From contig NZ_CP045997.1 in NCBI RefSeq assembly GCF_010233585.1, positions 9,086,876-9,150,875 of the forward strand: a stretch of 64,000 nucleotides of DNA. The letters run 5' to 3'. Source of the DNA: Spirosoma endbachense. Its GTDB lineage: Bacteria; Bacteroidota; Bacteroidia; Cytophagales; Spirosomataceae. Below, in pieces: positions 63,195 to 64,000 of the stretch (position 1 is its first letter; each line of letters opens with the position of its first letter). Made by a program: the position numbers and the translations under genes. The notes beneath the pieces were generated by a model that was given only the letters and a program-made list of their open reading frames with translations, was not told the origin of the DNA and searched no databases.

Positions 63195-63614
63195 CTACTG
63201 ACTATTATTTACCAATTGTGTAAGACCTTGCCGGAGTCTGAGTACGTCGCTGACAGACCAATCCATTTCTAAACGGTTGGATAACTGGTTGATTTTTAGT
63301 CCGCACATGCGAGAGAACTGTCTTCGTTGCGAATTTGATACGCCATTCAAAAGCGTAATTAACAGGGGTAAATTGCTGTAAAACTGTGTAAAGGCAGTTG
63401 TTGGTAACTGATAATGATTGGCCAATAGGCGAATTTCGTTTATTCGCCAGAGAAGTGGATTTCTATAACGGAGCTTAATGCTATTGTAACTTAAACCCAC
63501 AAGCGAACAGATCAAAGTAGCCTTCTTCTTGTCTTCTTCCAGCGAACGAAGTACAGCCTGTTGAAGATTAGTGAATGAGTCCAGCGCATTTAAAAAAGGA
63601 ATCAATGAATCCAT
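63195..63614 (-). CDS. protein with two XRE-like helix-turn-helix units
   Basis: 139 residues, not assigned to a named family. Two stretches of about 35 residues resemble each other and the HTH of Bacteroidota XRE proteins: LICSLVGLSYNSIKLRYRN with WRINEIRLLANHYQL, and FSRMCGLKINQLSNRLEMD with WSVSDVLRLRQGLTQL. Each has GL at the turn, an LR/LS before it and a tryptophan leading into a second helix. A DNA-binding role is inferred from this. A nested palindrome lies about 55 bases upstream of the start, a candidate self-regulatory site. A terminator follows. Confidence 0.7.
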   Translation of the reverse strand: MDSLIPFLNALDSFTNLQQAVLRSLEEDKKKATLICSLVGLSYNSIKLRYRNPLLWRINEIRLLANHYQLPTTAFTQFYSNLPLLITLLNGVSNSQRRQFSRMCGLKINQLSNRLEMDWSVSDVLRLRQGLTQLVNNSQ

Positions 63615-63668
63615 AGATTTTGGCGTAAAAAACGAGCTGTTTGTATTGAATGAGTGCGGTCTGGTTTA

Positions 63669-63711
63669 AGTATAATCACCCATTATTGACTCAATAAGTG
63701 GTGATTATACT
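63669..63711. promoter_or_regulatory. nested palindrome upstream of the tandem-HTH gene
   Basis: Outer arms AGTATAATCACC (63669-63680) and GGTGATTATACT (63700-63711) enclose a second perfect palindrome, TTATTGACTCAATAA (63683-63697). It lies between the HTH gene and the gene at 63780, and may be an operator. Confidence 0.6.
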
Positions 63712-63779
63712 AAACGATTGTAATCCCGGCTTACTATGCAACTAGCAAGTAGTAAAAGCTTGCAAGTGGATTTCACGTG

Positions 63780-64000
63780 TTAGCGGATCGGATCGCCGAT
63801 TCGCTGAGGCCGTTTCGTTTGCTGTAAAATGAACGGCACACAGATTTCCGCTGGACAGCCGCACACCGTTGGCATCAATAATACGGTCATGTCGGTGTAA
63901 CATCCTGACTGGTTATAAACCCGCACCGTGTACGTGGTGGCAACCCCCGGACTGGCCAGGGTGCTCACAAGCACCCCATTGGCGGGAATCACCTGGGCTG
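63780..64000 (-). CDS. C-terminal end of a large surface-type protein (5' part outside window)
   Basis: The frame is open up to the window edge, so only the last about 73 residues are visible. They read PANGVLVSTLASPGVATTYTVRVYNQSGCYTDMTVLL, the pattern of an Ig-like or PKD-type repeat of Bacteroidota surface proteins, then a Cys/Pro-rich and basic end (CGCPAEICVPF, QQTKRPQRIGDPIR). No type IX sorting domain is seen at the C-terminus. Confidence 0.6.
   Translation of the reverse strand, partial: AQVIPANGVLVSTLASPGVATTYTVRVYNQSGCYTDMTVLLMPTVCGCPAEICVPFILQQTKRPQRIGDPIR

Overview
The window looks like a chromosomal segment from a Bacteroidota bacterium of the Cytophagales, most like Spirosoma and relatives. 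The signs are a SusC/SusD pair, a FecI/FecR/STN signalling set, HisKA_2 and LytS/LytTR two-component systems, a CheB-CheR-PAS fusion, an AGE-family epimerase next to a PfkB kinase, GIN-domain and SIMPL-domain envelope proteins, few Shine-Dalgarno sites, and TAnnTTTG-like -7 promoter boxes. This placement is inference from gene content; no rRNA or tRNA gene was seen, and no insertion sequence or CRISPR array.

Layout. 1-10.7 kb is an accessory metabolic/stress stretch on the + strand: a beta-barrel fragment, a ferredoxin-cyclase fusion, an NTF2-like protein, a DsbA-like protein without its CXXC, a lipoprotein, a secreted epoxide hydrolase, an isochorismatase-fold hydrolase overlapping an enoyl-CoA hydratase, a cyclic-nucleotide-binding regulator that has lost its DNA-binding domain, an SDR and a YdcZ-like membrane protein. 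10.9-19.7 kb is a polysaccharide-utilisation-type locus on the - strand: DUF4038 glycosidase-like protein, SusC, SusD and a TPR histidine kinase. 19.7-20.8 kb has no recognisable gene. 20.8-30.2 kb is mostly housekeeping (SIMPL, cation efflux, NUDIX, LysE, GH3, SurE, GNAT, GT2, TrhO, deoxynucleoside kinase). 30.3-33.1 kb holds a phosphoinositide-phospholipase-C-like protein and two proteins I do not recognise.

33.2-35.3 kb is a compact operon of a multi-TM protein, a NarL-type histidine kinase and its LuxR response regulator. 35.4-40.6 kb carries a single-domain receiver, a 1128-residue CheB-CheR-PAS protein and a separate CheB with a zinc-ribbon-like tail, without CheA or receptors. 40.7-48 kb holds a TonB-dependent receptor facing a sigma factor/FecR/STN-repeat protein set and a GIN lipoprotein. 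48-52.1 kb encodes an epimerase, a sugar kinase and a protein resembling D-apionate lactonase. 52.3-57.6 kb is a LytS/LytTR pair followed by two S41 peptidases flanking an outer-membrane-type protein. The remainder holds a receiver with Asn at the phosphoacceptor site, a phosphoribosyltransferase, a GT-C-like membrane protein, a poorly coding AT-rich stretch, a tandem-HTH protein and the end of a surface protein.

The most distinctive non-coding signal is a family of three ~80 bp hairpin elements (10710, 40591, 62416) that share the core AACCGTGGCACG and TAGG-type outer ends, while the middle of the stem differs between copies with matching changes on both arms. Other signals are word-like intergenic repeats, a probable small RNA ending in an orphan terminator near 62.2 kb, and palindromes upstream of the small gene at 61.9 kb and the HTH gene at 63.6 kb.
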